Positions 5,274 through 11,282 of a stretch of 20,972 bases of DNA are shown here, piece by piece. The notes beneath the pieces are model-generated. The model had not been told where the DNA came from. It did no database searches and worked only from the letters and a program-made list of their open reading frames with translations. The position numbers were made by a program, and so were the translations under genes. The stretch is taken from the IMG/VR virus record IMGVR_UViG_3300046804_001103, positions 1 through 20,972 of that record. One strand, written 5' to 3'. Positions within the stretch are counted from its first letter, which is position 1; each line of letters begins with the position of its first letter. The stretch is from a virus.

Positions 5274-5867
5274 ATGGAAACGAATACACGCATGGTCGTG
5301 CCTCATGCACGTTTTGCCTATGTCCATCTTCTGCAGCCGCGTGCAGCAGCGGAAGGAGCGGAGCCGAAGTATAGCGTCACGCTCATCATCCCGAAGAAAG
5401 ATGAACAGACCATCGCCAAGATCAAAGCTGCAATGAAAGCAGCCATCACGAAGAAGTGGGACAGCAAGCCACCGAAAGGACTGCGCAACCCGCTGCGTGA
5501 TGGTGATGAACTTGATGGTGAATCAGGCGAACGTATGAAGGGAGAAGAGTTCAAGGATTGCTGGTACATCAGCGCATCCAACAAGAAGCCTGTGAGGGCT
5601 GTTGCTGGTCGAGCAAAGATTCCTGCAACCGAAGAGCATCTTGCTTCCGGAAACTATGGTGCTGCCGAGTTGAACTTCTATGCCTATGACGCAGCAGGCA
5701 ACCGTGGTGTTGCGGCTGGCCTTAATGGCGTCTGGATCACCAAACGCGGTGAACCGCTTGGTGGTGCAGGTGTGGAATGGGGTGAGATTGAAGCAGACGA
5801 TTTTGCTGCTGCTGATCTGCCGAGCACCAAAGCTGCTGCCGAGATGGCCGAAGACGATATGTTCTAA
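5274..5867 (+). CDS. DUF2815-type single-stranded-DNA-binding protein
   Basis: The 197-residue sequence fits the phage DUF2815 family: MVVPHARFAYVHLLQPR at the start, KYSVTLIIPKKDEQT, a Lys-rich helix, LRNPLRDGDELDG, then DCWYISASNKKPV and NFYAYDAAGNRGVAAGLNGVWI. This is the T7 gp2.5-like OB-fold layout, with an acidic tail ending AEDDMF in the style of ssDNA-binding proteins. It would coat single strands made by the adjacent exonuclease and helicase and recruit partners via its tail. It starts at ATG 5274 behind ACGGAGAAAACG. A 53-nt gap follows the exonuclease gene; they are surely cotranscribed. ssDNA binding follows from family reasoning, not from a seen motif. Confidence 0.85.
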   Translation: METNTRMVVPHARFAYVHLLQPRAAAEGAEPKYSVTLIIPKKDEQTIAKIKAAMKAAITKKWDSKPPKGLRNPLRDGDELDGESGERMKGEEFKDCWYISASNKKPVRAVAGRAKIPATEEHLASGNYGAAELNFYAYDAAGNRGVAAGLNGVWITKRGEPLGGAGVEWGEIEADDFAAADLPSTKAAAEMAEDDMF

Positions 5868-5872
5868 AAGTA

Positions 5873-5907
5873 AACCCCGGCTGCAGGGGAGAACTGCAGC
5901 CGGGGTT
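5873..5907 (+). terminator. 14-bp perfect hairpin after the ssDNA-binding gene
   Basis: AACCCCGGCTGCAG (5873-5886) is perfectly complementary to CTGCAGCCGGGGTT (5894-5907), enclosing a 7-nt GGGAGAA loop. The stem is strong, but CTGGTCC rather than a T-run follows, so it is more likely a 3'-end stabiliser, processing site or weak/Rho-aided terminator between the ssDNA-binding gene and the next gene. The loop resembles a Shine-Dalgarno sequence. Confidence 0.6.
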
Positions 5908-5948
5908 CTGGTCCGAGGGGAACCATTCGCACTGCCAGAGGCTGACTT

Positions 5949-6257
5949 ATGCGCGAACATAACAATTATACAGGAAGCCGTAGTCTTCCGAAAGAAGCTG
6001 ATCCATACGCGGCACTGCACGATTACCTTGGCTCCGTGATGCTCTATGCAGGCATTGCGCAGGACTACACCCAGAGCCAAGACATTGCAGGACTATCCCA
6101 TGCCGTCCGTAGCCTGCTTGCCTATGCAAAGGCTGCTAAAGGCGAACTGGCGGCAATCATTGAGCAGGCGATAGAGGACGCAGGCAGGCGTGCTGATGAG
6201 GCTGTGGAAGCCGTGTCAAAACCTGTCACCCAGACAGATGAATGGTGGAACGAATGA
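5949..6257 (+). CDS. Hypothetical helical protein (102 aa)
   Basis: I do not recognise this 102-residue protein. It starts at ATG 5949 (CCAGAGGCTGACTT upstream). After a polar N-terminus it is predominantly helical (residues about 20-90: DYLGSVMLYAGIAQDYTQSQ, then LSHAVRSLLAYAKAAKGELA and EQAIEDAGRRADEAVEAV), with an acidic C-terminus ending DEWWNE. It sits between the ssDNA-binding protein and the helicase, whose ATG overlaps its stop as ATGA, so a replication-accessory or loader role is conceivable but is only inferred from position. Confidence 0.65.
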   Translation: MREHNNYTGSRSLPKEADPYAALHDYLGSVMLYAGIAQDYTQSQDIAGLSHAVRSLLAYAKAAKGELAAIIEQAIEDAGRRADEAVEAVSKPVTQTDEWWNE

Positions 6258-7693
6258 ACACGCTGGATGACCTGTTCAACGATGGACCGGATGACGGTTT
6301 AGCGGCTGATGACCTGACCAAGAAGGTGCAGGTGCTGACCGCCAAGAAGGGTGCAGACAAAGTATGGTCAACCGAGGAAGACGGTTCGACTAAAGACCTA
6401 GAAACAGGTGCACCGTGGGAAGACGGGCTGATCCGTGATGCCAAGGGATACACGATCCTGAACCACTATAATGTGTGCCACGTTCTGCGTGACCATCCTG
6501 AATGGCGCAATGTCATCGCGTTCAACGAGTTCAACGGACGCAAGATGGTGATGCAGCCGATACCCGGCAGCCGTGAGCCGCGCAAATACTTCAAGCCAAG
6601 GGAACTGCAGGATAAGGACATTCTGGTGGCAACCGCATGGCTGAACCGTCATGCGCTGCTGCGGGTGAACAAGGGGATGGTCGCAGATGCCATTGATGAG
6701 GTGGTCCATGAGGCAGCCATCAACCCGGTCAAAGACTACCTGCTGACCTGCGCAGCCGAGTGGGACGGAAAGCACCGGATCGATACATGGCTGGAGACAT
6801 ATCTAAGCAGTCAACCAGAGACAGACGCACAGAAGCAATACACACGCGAAGTTGGGTTGCGGTGGCTCATCAGTGCCGTAGCAAGGGTATTCCAGCCCGG
6901 TTGCAAGGCTGACGGCACACTGATCCTTGAAGGCGTCCAAGGCGCAGGCAAAAGCACTGCTGCCAAGATACTCGCAGGACAGGACTTCTTTGGCGACAAC
7001 CTGCCTCCGATGACCAGCAAGGAAGCATCTGCTTACGTCCGTGGCCGATGGATTATCGAAATGGCCGAGTTGGCAAACGTCACCAAGGCTGAAGTGGAAG
7101 TGGTCAAAGCATTCATCAGCCGGACTGAGGAGCGATTCCGTCCACCATACGGACGCAATGAGGTTTGCTATCCAAGGCAGTGCGTCTTCATCGGAAGCAC
7201 CAACCGCACAGACTATCTGCGCGATGACACAGGCAACCGCAGGTTCTGGCCCGTGGCAGTTGGAAAGGTGCGGCTGAAGGAACTGGAAGCAGACCGCAAT
7301 CAGATATGGGGCGAAGCCGTTAAGCGGTACGAGGCAGGGGAGCAGTGGTGGCTGACTGCTGCCGTCGAACGCATCGCGCAGGTGGAGCAGGCTGACAGGC
7401 TGATCGAAGACCCGTGGACCAGTGACGTTCTGGACAAGATTGCAGGCAAGTCAGAGGTGTCCGTGACGCAGGTGCTGGCTGATATGTCAGTCGATACATC
7501 GCGCCGTGATCGCATGATGTCGAACCGCATCGTCAGTATCCTGATGCAGAATGGTTGGGTGCGACATGGGCGCATGACGCATGATCCATACAAGGGGCAG
7601 AACAGGTTTGTCAGGGTGGACCAGTTGGTCCTGAAGCAGCCTGAGAAGGTGGAGCAGGTGATGCCTGCACAGAGCCTTGATGACCTGTTTTAG
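6254..7693 (+). CDS. VapE-type P-loop replication helicase/ATPase
   Basis: ATG 6254 overlaps the preceding stop; an in-frame ATG at 6242 lacks a good site. The 479-residue product has the virulence-associated E (VapE) core: Walker A GVQGAGKST (residues 227-235), a Walker B-like WIIEMAEL at 266-273, the FIGSTN sensor at 312-317, and the arginine-rich RDDTGNRRFWPV segment. In phages such proteins act as replicative superfamily-3-like helicases, often fused to a primase domain; here the N-terminal ~150 residues show no prim-pol motif. LDDLF occurs at both ends: residues 4-8 and the last five residues. No DNA polymerase is encoded in the window, so host polymerase use is likely. Confidence 0.88.
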   Translation: MNTLDDLFNDGPDDGLAADDLTKKVQVLTAKKGADKVWSTEEDGSTKDLETGAPWEDGLIRDAKGYTILNHYNVCHVLRDHPEWRNVIAFNEFNGRKMVMQPIPGSREPRKYFKPRELQDKDILVATAWLNRHALLRVNKGMVADAIDEVVHEAAINPVKDYLLTCAAEWDGKHRIDTWLETYLSSQPETDAQKQYTREVGLRWLISAVARVFQPGCKADGTLILEGVQGAGKSTAAKILAGQDFFGDNLPPMTSKEASAYVRGRWIIEMAELANVTKAEVEVVKAFISRTEERFRPPYGRNEVCYPRQCVFIGSTNRTDYLRDDTGNRRFWPVAVGKVRLKELEADRNQIWGEAVKRYEAGEQWWLTAAVERIAQVEQADRLIEDPWTSDVLDKIAGKSEVSVTQVLADMSVDTSRRDRMMSNRIVSILMQNGWVRHGRMTHDPYKGQNRFVRVDQLVLKQPEKVEQVMPAQSLDDLF

Positions 7694-7948
7694 GGTGAAG
7701 ATCGGGTGAACATAAGTGGTGAACATCCCGTTTTTCTGGAACATATTTAGGAGGGTGAATAAGGTGAACATAGTGAATATAATAGCTAATATAATAATAA
7801 ACACTGTAAGTGACTGATAGTACTACGCTATCGGCTGCTATGTGTTACAGCTAGACCATAGCTATAGCCTATATGTAATGGCTAGAAGTGTTTGCGGGAT
7901 TTATGTTCACCATCTTCACTGAGTGTTTCAAGTAAATCTGAGGGTAAA
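7694..7948. other. AT-rich non-coding gap: candidate origin/operator region
   Basis: No credible gene fills this 255-bp gap between the helicase gene and the next ORF, the largest gap in the replication module. It holds four exact GGTGAACAT 9-mers and related copies (see the repeat entry), an AT-only stretch around 7776-7800, and overlapping GCTA/TAGC palindromes around 7849-7867 (AGCTA-GACCA-TAGCT). Iterons plus an AT-rich tract next to replication genes is the usual composition of a phage origin; multiple operators for a repressor is the alternative. Confidence 0.5.
7705..7911. repeat. GGTGAACAT 9-mer repeat cluster (iteron-like)
   Basis: Exact GGTGAACAT occurs at 7705-7713, 7718-7726 and 7763-7771, and inverted (ATGTTCACC) at 7903-7911. 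Degenerate copies flank the third one in strict 9-bp tandem: GGTGAATAA at 7754-7762 and AGTGAATAT at 7772-7780. A given 9-mer is expected about 0.16 times in a window this size on both strands, so four in 207 bp is not random. Binding partners could be the DnaA-like protein, the HTH protein or the VapE helicase. Confidence 0.7.
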
Positions 7949-8533
7949 ATGATGACGGAAAAGCAGAGCAATCGGGGTCGAACGCAGCGTGCTGATGCGG
8001 TGGTAAATCCAGTCAAAACTGCGTCTGAAGCAGCGTGGCGTGCTGCACTGCAATACGCAGACGAGGCGGCATTGAGGATCGAAGGACAGTGGAGCATTGG
8101 CAGATTGGAGAAGCTGGTTGCACCCGAACTTGCTGCCAAGTTCGCAATGGCGCAGTGGCAACTCGATGAAGCTATCCAAGCAGGTGATGCACAGCTTGCA
8201 GCGCAGAAGTCGGCTTCCGTGGCTAGAGGGTGGCACGCGCTGGACAAGGCTGCACGGGAGGCAGGTCATACACCAGAAGACATTGGGCAGGTGTGGTTCC
8301 ATCGCAGCGATGACGGCAAAAAGGCTTATGCATTCGCTGTCGATATTCACGCGGCTGACAGGCTGCGGAAGAAGTATCCAGATCACACAGTTTACAGTTT
8401 TGCCGAGGTGGCACGGATCATCGAAGCTTCACAGGCTGGATTGTTCACTGCTGCCGTGAAGAAGGCGTTTCCCGGGGCTACAGTGGCTGCACAGCGCAGC
8501 CGTGAGGAGCCTGTGGACGAGATACCGTTTTAG
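7949..8533 (+). CDS. Unknown protein with canonical SSB-like C-terminal tail
   Basis: The start is ATG 7949 (or ATG 7952 directly after it), behind CTGAGGGTAAA. I do not recognise this 194-residue protein. The N-terminus is basic and polar (KQSNRGRTQR), the centre is Ala-rich helical (residues about 25-90, with WRAALQYADEAALRIEGQW and KFAMAQWQLDEAI), then comes a compact part with VWFHRSDDGKKAYAFAVDIH, and it ends EEPVDEIPF. The last residues are nearly identical to the DDIPF tip of bacterial SSB, which recruits replication and repair proteins. No OB-fold motif is evident, so it is not clearly an SSB. It follows the candidate origin and precedes the terminator at 8649. Confidence 0.7.
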   Translation: MMTEKQSNRGRTQRADAVVNPVKTASEAAWRAALQYADEAALRIEGQWSIGRLEKLVAPELAAKFAMAQWQLDEAIQAGDAQLAAQKSASVARGWHALDKAAREAGHTPEDIGQVWFHRSDDGKKAYAFAVDIHAADRLRKKYPDHTVYSFAEVARIIEASQAGLFTAAVKKAFPGATVAAQRSREEPVDEIPF

Positions 8534-8574
8534 ATGGTGCTGGTGTATAGTCATTTATGCGCGATTGACGCTGG

Positions 8575-8589
8575 TGTTATATTATAACA
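8575..8589. promoter_or_regulatory. 15-bp perfect palindrome, possible operator
   Basis: TGTTATATTATAACA is a perfect inverted repeat (7-bp arms, one central T) in the gap after the 194-aa gene. A TTGACG hexamer lies just upstream at 8565-8570, but no -10 box sits at a normal 16-18-bp spacing (TATAAC at 8583 would be only 12 bp away), so a promoter is not firmly supported. A repressor or activator site controlling the terminase transcript is plausible. Confidence 0.4.
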
Positions 8590-8625
8590 TTCAGACGCTT
8601 ATGCCGATGGTTACGAGGGTGACAA

Positions 8626-8730
8626 ATGCTTTATGCAGGTAAACCGGGAAAAAGAGGCTTCGTGCTTCCTCTTTTTTCCATTTCATTGCTCTGCTTCAGT
8701 GCTTCTGTTGCAAAGGTGTCACATGGCTGA
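8626..8730 (+). CDS. Possible leader peptide (34 aa) spanning the terminator
   Basis: ATG 8626 has an excellent ribosome-binding site (ACGAGGGTGACAA). The ORF encodes 34 residues: a basic start (MLYAGKPGKRG) followed by a hydrophobic run (FVLPLFSISLLCFSASVA), resembling a signal peptide or membrane anchor. It runs across the intrinsic terminator at 8649-8677 and ends 8 nt into the small-terminase gene. Translation of this ORF would melt the terminator hairpin, so it could act as an attenuation leader; alternatively the ribosome-binding site is fortuitous. A real but unknown membrane peptide is a further option. Confidence 0.35.
   Translation: MLYAGKPGKRGFVLPLFSISLLCFSASVAKVSHG
8649..8677 (+). 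terminator. Rho-independent terminator before terminase genes
   Basis: AAAAAGAGG (8649-8657) pairs with CCTCTTTTT (8668-8676) around a 10-nt loop, and the 3' arm merges into a six-T run (8672-8677). This is a normal intrinsic terminator, with an A-run on the 5' side that could also serve the opposite strand. It separates the replication module from the terminase and structural genes, so late genes either read through it or start after it. Confidence 0.75.
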
Positions 8731-9337
8731 ACCAGACAACTTTGATTCAAGAGGCAAGTTTGCGGTTGGCAACAAGGCGAACCCGTTCAACGGTTTGCCG
8801 CGTAAGCAGGTGCTTATGTATCGGCGGCTTGAGGGTCTGACACCGAAAGCAATCGGCAGGCTTGAGAAGCTGATGGAGCAGGACGAGAACCGTGCAGTTG
8901 CGTTCAACGCGGCGAAAGAGATACTGGATCGCACGCTTGGCAAGGTCAGCACGAAGGTCGATGTCACAGTGAAGACAACGGCAGAGCTGCACCTTGAAGC
9001 ACTGGTCACGCTGTCGCAGCGTGCCAAGGAGCGCAGGGATCAGGTGATCGACGCTGTGGCAGTGGAGACACAGTTGATTGAGCCAAGCAACTGTCAAACT
9101 GGTGACAGTGTCAAACTTTTGACAGGTGAAAACGCGGATACCCCCCCGGCTCCCGGGGTTGGCGGGGGCGCGCTGGTGCGGGGAGCACCCGCTGCCTACA
9201 CCTACACACCTAAAGACGATGTAACACCTGATGTTACTGTCACAACTACGGACGATGAAGCAGAAGAAGCAACGGCAATCCGTGACGCAGTTGCGCAGAT
9301 GTTTACCCCCCCACCCCCCGGCGACAAGGAAGCATGA
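8723..9337 (+). CDS. Terminase small subunit (probable)
   Basis: Start at ATG 8723 follows AAAGGTGTCAC; the longer in-frame start at 8633 would run through the terminator. The 204-residue product lies directly upstream of, and overlaps as ATGA, the large-terminase gene. Residues 1-75 include SRGKFAVGNKANPFNGLPRK and a helical segment LTPKAIGRLEKLMEQDENRA, like the DNA-binding part of small terminases, followed by a helical oligomerisation-like part to about residue 115. The last 85 residues are Pro/Thr/Asp rich and low in complexity. Small subunits recognise the packaging site and regulate the large-subunit ATPase and nuclease. The identity rests mainly on position and the N-terminal pattern. 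Confidence 0.75.
   Translation: MAEPDNFDSRGKFAVGNKANPFNGLPRKQVLMYRRLEGLTPKAIGRLEKLMEQDENRAVAFNAAKEILDRTLGKVSTKVDVTVKTTAELHLEALVTLSQRAKERRDQVIDAVAVETQLIEPSNCQTGDSVKLLTGENADTPPAPGVGGGALVRGAPAAYTYTPKDDVTPDVTVTTTDDEAEEATAIRDAVAQMFTPPPPGDKEA
9091..9124. repeat. Alternating TGTCA/TGACA half-sites inside terS
   Basis: CTGTCA (9091) and TGACAG (9103) form one inverted pair; TGTCAAA-CT-TTTGACA (9109-9124) is a perfect 7-bp inverted repeat immediately after. TGTCAAACT also repeats directly at 9092 and 9109 (17-bp period). Four half-sites in 34 bp within the small-terminase gene suggest a protein-binding cluster, for example a pac-type site, since pac sites of several headful phages lie inside this gene. 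Confidence 0.5.
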
Positions 9338-10734
9338 TGTCTGCTTCTAAAAAAAATAACTTCATCGACTTCATTGAGGCGTATGGCGATGATCCTGTTG
9401 CCTTTGTTGAGGAGGTCTTACAGGCGAAACCGTTAGACTGGCAGAAGGAGTTTCTGCGCAGCATTGCGAAGGGTGAACGGCGCATCAGTGTTCGGGCTGG
9501 TCACGGTGTCGGCAAGTCAACTGCGTGTTCATGGGCTTTGATCTGGCACATGGTTACACGGTATCCCCAAAAGGGTGTTGTGACGGCTCCGACTGCACCA
9601 CAGTTGTTTGATGCTTTGTTTGCTGAACTGAAGGCATGGATTAACAAACTGCCTCCGGTGTTGAAGGACAGCTTTGAGGTCTTCAGCGACAAGATTGCCT
9701 TCAAGGCTGCGCCCGAATCGAGCTTTATCAGTGCACGCACCAGCAGCAAGGAAAGACCTGAAGCACTGGCAGGTGTGCACAGTGAGAATGTGCTTTTGAT
9801 TGTTGACGAGGCATCGGCTGTTTTTGAAGAAGTGTTTGAAGCAGCTGCTGGTTCGATGTCCGGTCATTCAGCGACAACGGTGCTGATTAGCAACCCGACG
9901 AGAAACAGTGGACTGTTTTTTAAGACGCATCATGAATTAGCGGCAGACTGGAAGCGGATGCACGTTAGCTGCTTGGATAATCCGCTTGTCTCGGCTGACT
10001 TCGTCAATCAGATCAAGGCAACATATGGAGAAGGCAGCAATGCTTTCCGCATCCGTGTGTTGGGTGAGTTTGCGTTAGCTGATGATGACACGCTGATCCC
10101 GGCTGAATTGGTTGATGGTGCGATTAACCGCGATATTACGGTGTCACCTGCAGAACCGATTATCTACGGTGTCGACGTTGCACGATTTGGCACGGACAGA
10201 ACTGCACTATGCAAAAGGCGTGGGAATGTTGTCCTAGAAATCAAGTCATGGGGCGGCTTGGATTTGATGCAGACGGTTGGCGCGATTGTTAATGAAGCAA
10301 AGCTGGATGCACCTGAAGAAATCTGCGTTGACACGATTGGACTGGGTGGCGGTGTTGCAGACCGACTGCGTGAGCAAGGGTACAATGTTCGCGATGTGAA
10401 CGTGTCTGAATCGTCAGCCATGAATCCGAATGCTAATCGGCTGCGCGATGAACTATGGATGGCAGTGAAAGATTGGCTGGCAACAAGGGCTGTGAAGCTG
10501 CCGCGTGATGAAAGTCTGCGGCAGGAGCTGGTTGCACCAAGGTATAACTTCACAAGTTCAGGCAGGTTGGTTGTGGAGTCGAAGGATTCAATGCGGAAGC
10601 GGCGTATGCGTTCACCTGACTTGGCTGACGCATTGTGCCTGACGTTTGCAGGAAATGCTGCGGCAGTCGGTGGTCGTGCTTTGGCGTGGAAACCCGGTAA
10701 ACCGCTGACACGCGGGATCAGAGGGGTTGTATAG
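9334..10734 (+). CDS. Terminase large subunit (ATPase/nuclease)
   Basis: The 466-residue protein shows both motor and nuclease signatures. Walker A is GHGVGKST (residues 56-63), Walker B VLLIVDEA with D158 and E159, and the coupling motif SNP at 186-188. The RNase H-like nuclease has D281 in YGVDVARFGTDRTAL, a second acidic motif in CVDTIGLGGGVADRL, and the third in SPDLADALCLTF. It drives DNA into proheads and makes the packaging cuts. Length and layout are typical. ATG 9334 overlaps the small-subunit stop as ATGA. An eight-A run (9349-9356) sits five codons from the start. tRNA-Gly begins 4 nt after its stop. Confidence 0.95.
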   Translation: MMSASKKNNFIDFIEAYGDDPVAFVEEVLQAKPLDWQKEFLRSIAKGERRISVRAGHGVGKSTACSWALIWHMVTRYPQKGVVTAPTAPQLFDALFAELKAWINKLPPVLKDSFEVFSDKIAFKAAPESSFISARTSSKERPEALAGVHSENVLLIVDEASAVFEEVFEAAAGSMSGHSATTVLISNPTRNSGLFFKTHHELAADWKRMHVSCLDNPLVSADFVNQIKATYGEGSNAFRIRVLGEFALADDDTLIPAELVDGAINRDITVSPAEPIIYGVDVARFGTDRTALCKRRGNVVLEIKSWGGLDLMQTVGAIVNEAKLDAPEEICVDTIGLGGGVADRLREQGYNVRDVNVSESSAMNPNANRLRDELWMAVKDWLATRAVKLPRDESLRQELVAPRYNFTSSGRLVVESKDSMRKRRMRSPDLADALCLTFAGNAAAVGGRALAWKPGKPLTRGIRGVV

Positions 10735-10737
10735 GTT

Positions 10738-10812
10738 GCGGGTGTAGCTCAGTGGTAGAGTTTCTGTCTTCCAAGCAGAATGTCGTGGGTTCGATCCCCA
10801 TCGCCCGCTCCA
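10738..10812 (+). tRNA. tRNA-Gly (anticodon TCC)
   Basis: The sequence folds as a full cloverleaf: acceptor GCGGGTG with CGCCCGC (one T-G wobble), D-arm GCTC/GAGT, anticodon stem TCTGT/GCAGA around loop CTTCCAA with anticodon TCC at 10770-10772, and T-arm around TTCGATC. The discriminator is T and CCA is encoded (10810-10812). It starts 4 nt after the large-terminase stop and probably is excised from the late transcript by host RNases. It would help decode GGA (and GGG) codons. Confidence 0.93.
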
Positions 10813-10841
10813 ACTATCTTGGAATACCGGATGATTGGTTA

Positions 10842-10917
10842 GCTCCTGTAGCTCAGTTGGTAGAGCAACGCTTTTGTAAAGCGAAGGTCGCGGGTTCAAA
10901 TCCTGCCGGGAGCACCA
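10842..10917 (+). tRNA. tRNA-Thr (anticodon TGT)
   Basis: Cloverleaf: acceptor GCTCCTG with CGGGAGC, D-arm GCTCAGTTGGTAGAGC, anticodon arm CGCT-TTTGTAA-AGCG with anticodon TGT at 10875-10877, and T-arm GCGGGTTCAAATCCTGC. Discriminator A plus encoded CCA (10915-10917). It decodes ACA and probably other ACN codons. It lies 29 nt behind tRNA-Gly. Phages carry tRNAs to match their codon use or to replace host tRNAs cleaved during defence. Confidence 0.93.
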
Positions 10918-10973
10918 TTCGCAATTGTAGCAAGTTTAGTGTAGTTTATGCAGTGAAGATAAGGTGAATGGCT

Positions 10974-11282
10974 ATGGCAAAAACACCTGCGTGGCAGCGT
11001 TCAGAAGGCAAGAACCCTAAAGGTGGGTTGAATGCCAAGGGTCGTGCATCTGCAAAAGCTGCAGGCATGAACCTGAAACCACCAGTTAAGTCTGGCGATA
11101 ATCCTCGTCGTGCTTCATTCTTGGCTCGTATGGGTAATATGACGGGACCAGAACGCGATGAAAAAGGAAAACCAACACGTTTACTTTTATCGCTGCAAGC
11201 ATGGGGTGCGAGTTCTAAAGCGGATGCGAAGACCAAGGCAAAAGCTATCTCCGCGAGAAATAAAGGAAAGGGCGGCAAATGA
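10974..11282 (+). CDS. DUF6321-like basic protein
   Basis: The start is ATG 10974, 9 nt after AAGGTG; ATG 10968 is an in-frame alternative but too close. The product (102 residues) begins MAKTPAWQRSEGKNPKGGLN, then AKGRASAKAAGMNLKPPV, SGDNPRRASFLARMGNMTGP, and a Lys-rich C-terminus ending RNKGKGGK. This matches the phage family I know as DUF6321, of unknown function. It is strongly basic and Gly/Lys rich, like DNA- or RNA-associated virion proteins. It overlaps the next small basic gene by 4 nt (ATGA). The homologue family lies next to terminase genes in several phages, consistent with this location. Confidence 0.75.
   Translation: MAKTPAWQRSEGKNPKGGLNAKGRASAKAAGMNLKPPVKSGDNPRRASFLARMGNMTGPERDEKGKPTRLLLSLQAWGASSKADAKTKAKAISARNKGKGGK

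Noticed and set aside
5523-6080. 185-codon - strand open frame across the ssDNA-binding gene and next gene
   Set aside because: It overlaps two supported + strand genes and the 14-bp hairpin, with no ribosome-binding site or recognisable motif.
7764-7817. 17-codon GTG ORF with an AGGAGG-like site in the repeat region
   Set aside because: The product is Ile/Asn-rich and derives from the AT-rich repeats; the SD-like bases are part of the GGTGAA repeats. Not supportable as a gene.
8565-8588. Sigma-70 promoter with TTGACG -35 box
   Set aside because: The only -10-like hexamer (TATAAC) is about 12 bp away, too close; kept only as part of the palindrome observation.
10925-10952. Possible promoter between tRNA-Thr and the DUF6321-like gene (TTGTAG, TATGCA)
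   Set aside because: Each hexamer matches only half of the consensus; not distinguishable from background.
10752-10967. 71-codon + strand frame spanning both tRNAs
   Set aside because: The sequence is fully explained by two cloverleaf tRNAs; the translation is a tRNA artefact. The - strand frame here is likewise an artefact.
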